The position numbers were made by a program, and so were the translations under genes. From the NCBI GenBank assembly GCA_027310325.1, contig DAIDBB010000360.1, forward strand, positions 1 through 6,142: DNA of 6,142 nt, written 5' to 3'. The notes under the pieces are model-generated. The model was not told the DNA's origin. It did no database searches and saw only the letters and a list, made by a program, of their open reading frames with translations. Of the stretch, positions 5,381-6,142 are shown one piece after another; position 1 is the first letter of the stretch; each line of letters starts with the position of its first letter. The DNA comes from a bacterium. GTDB lineage: Bacteria; Desulfobacterota; GWC2-55-46.

Positions 5381-5808
5381 GCCGCTCCGCCTGCCGCCTT
5401 TATCTTATCCTCAGCAGATTTGCTGAATACGTTCGCCTTGACGTTAAGGGCGATCTTTATCTCGCCGTCCCCAAGGACCTTGACGAGGCCAGTTTTGCCT
5501 TTAATAAGCCCCTTGCCGAGGAGGGTCTCGGGAGTTACCGCCTCGCCGGATTTAAAGGCTTCGGCCAGGGTCCCGACGTTAACGATCCTGTACTTCTCCC
5601 TGAAAATATTCGTAAAGCCTCTTTTAGGCAGCCTCCTCTGGAGCGGCATCTGTCCGCCCTCGAAGCCAGGCTTTATATTTCCGCCCGTCCTGGCGGTCTG
5701 TCCTTTACCGCCCCTGCCCGAGGTCTTTCCGAGTCCGGAACCTTCTCCGCGGCCGACCCTGGTCTTTTTCTTTGTGGCCCCTTTGGGCGACTTAAGTCTG
5801 TCTAGCAT
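5368..5808 (-). CDS. rplO: 50S ribosomal protein uL15
   Basis: uL15 binds 23S rRNA during late assembly of the large subunit. Its extended N-terminal part threads through rRNA. The 146-residue length is typical. The glycine- and lysine-rich N-terminus is seen as RVGRGEGSGLGKTSGRGGKG at 17-36, followed by the signature GFEGGQMPLQRRLPKRGF at 48-65 and a C-terminal globular domain ending KIKAAGGAAEVI. The start is ATG at 5808 with AGAGGG five bases upstream, 42 nt after rpmD. The stop codon directly abuts the secY start, and its last codons contain the secY Shine-Dalgarno sequence. The rpmD-rplO-secY order is that of the spc operon throughout bacteria. Confidence 0.98.
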   Translation of the reverse strand: MLDRLKSPKGATKKKTRVGRGEGSGLGKTSGRGGKGQTARTGGNIKPGFEGGQMPLQRRLPKRGFTNIFREKYRIVNVGTLAEAFKSGEAVTPETLLGKGLIKGKTGLVKVLGDGEIKIALNVKANVFSKSAEDKIKAAGGAAEVI

Positions 5809-5850
5809 TCTAACCCTCTTCCAAATTAAGAAATTAAAAGTCTCAGGGAC

Positions 5851-6039
5851 CTACTTCAGATCCTCTACGGTCACGAGATGGGACACTTTCGTTATCATGC
5901 CCCTTGTTGCAGGCGAGTCGACCAGTACCTTGGGCCTGTTTACTTTTCTAAGACCGAGACCCAGCAGCGTTTTTTTCTGCCTTTCGTTGGACCCGATCCC
6001 GCTTTTCTTAAGGGTGACCTTTATCTGTTTTGTAGCCAT
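5851..6039 (-). CDS. rpmD: 50S ribosomal protein uL30
   Basis: uL30 is a small protein of the large subunit. At 62 residues it is the usual bacterial short form. It starts MATKQIKVTLKKSGIG, then NERQKKTLLGLGLRKVNRP and the C-terminal segment MITKVSHLVTVEDLK, all characteristic of the family. The ATG at 6039 immediately follows the rpsE TAA stop, and GAGGTG at 6046-6051, inside the last rpsE codons, serves as its Shine-Dalgarno sequence with a six-base spacer. It lies between rpsE and rplO as in almost all spc operons. Some bacteria lack uL30; here it is intact. Confidence 0.98.
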   Translation of the reverse strand: MATKQIKVTLKKSGIGSNERQKKTLLGLGLRKVNRPKVLVDSPATRGMITKVSHLVTVEDLK

Positions 6040-6142
6040 TTATCTCACCTCTTGAACGCGCTTTCCCCTGAGCTCAGCCACATTCTCAGGGCTTTTAAGA
6101 AGCTTCAAGGCTGCTATCGTCGCCTTCACCACGTTATGGGGG
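6040..6142 (-). CDS. rpsE: 30S ribosomal protein uS5 (C-terminal end only, cut by window edge)
   Basis: uS5 lies at the mRNA entry side of the 30S subunit and affects decoding accuracy. Only the last 33 codons and the stop are inside the window (first complete codon at 6141). They translate as PHNVVKATIAALKLLKSP and then ENVAELRGKRVQEV plus a final Arg. The first part matches the family's conserved C-terminal helix (N-V-V-K/R-A-T, then L). This is too short to be a separate gene and continues beyond 6142. Its stop TAA touches the rpmD ATG. The gene order supports the call. Confidence 0.95.
   Translation of the reverse strand, partial: PHNVVKATIAALKLLKSPENVAELRGKRVQEVR

Noticed and set aside
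5300..6055. Plus-strand open frame of 251 codons opposite rplO and rpmD
   Set aside because: It is fully antisense to two unmistakable ribosomal protein genes, and its Ser/Pro/Leu-rich translation resembles no family; it is a by-product of codon bias on the other strand.

Overview
The window is a stretch of one bacterial ribosomal-protein operon, the junction of the spc and alpha operons. It is read entirely on the minus strand. In transcription order, from high to low coordinates, the genes are rpsE (3' end only), rpmD, rplO, secY, adk, map, infA, rpmJ, rpsM, rpsK, rpsD and rpoA (5' part only). All twelve were recognised from their protein sequences. rpmJ (37 aa) was found by translating the infA-rpsM gap by eye. 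rpoA and rpsE run off the window. The large plus-strand reading frames are antisense shadows of these conserved genes. No mobile element, CRISPR array, tRNA or rRNA is visible, and I see no previously undescribed system.

Organism: the order secY-adk-map-infA-rpmJ-rpsM-rpsK-rpsD-rpoA is the one found in Firmicutes, Deltaproteobacteria (Desulfobacterota) and many other phyla. It differs from enteric bacteria, which lack adk, map and infA at this position. The RpoA N-terminus (NWRDLIRPK, then GFGVTIGNALRRILLSS) resembles Deltaproteobacteria as I remember them, so a Desulfobacterota-like or neighbouring candidate lineage is my best guess. This is an inference, not a proven placement. GC content looks moderate. 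Arg is written mostly AGG and Ile often ATA even in rpsK, which is unlike E. coli.

Layout: the promoter-proximal half (6142 to about 2400) is tightly packed. rpsE/rpmD and rplO/secY abut with no gap, secY/adk are 3 nt apart, and adk/map overlap by 26 nt. The promoter-distal half has wider spacers of about 80 nt before rpsK, rpsD and rpoA, and two of these contain short inverted repeats. I see no convincing minus-strand terminator or promoter inside the window, which fits one long transcript.

How the genes work together: uS5, uL30, uL15, bL36, uS13, uS11 and uS4 are ribosome parts. IF1 starts translation. SecY is the membrane channel for nascent proteins, and methionine aminopeptidase trims their N-termini. 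Adenylate kinase balances adenine nucleotides, and RpoA nucleates RNA polymerase assembly. The points most worth a second look are at the level of translation control. Four genes (rpsD, rpsM, map, secY) start with TTG, and three of these have near-perfect Shine-Dalgarno sequences. The adk-map-infA block has weak ribosome binding sites, and the infA site lies in a hairpin.
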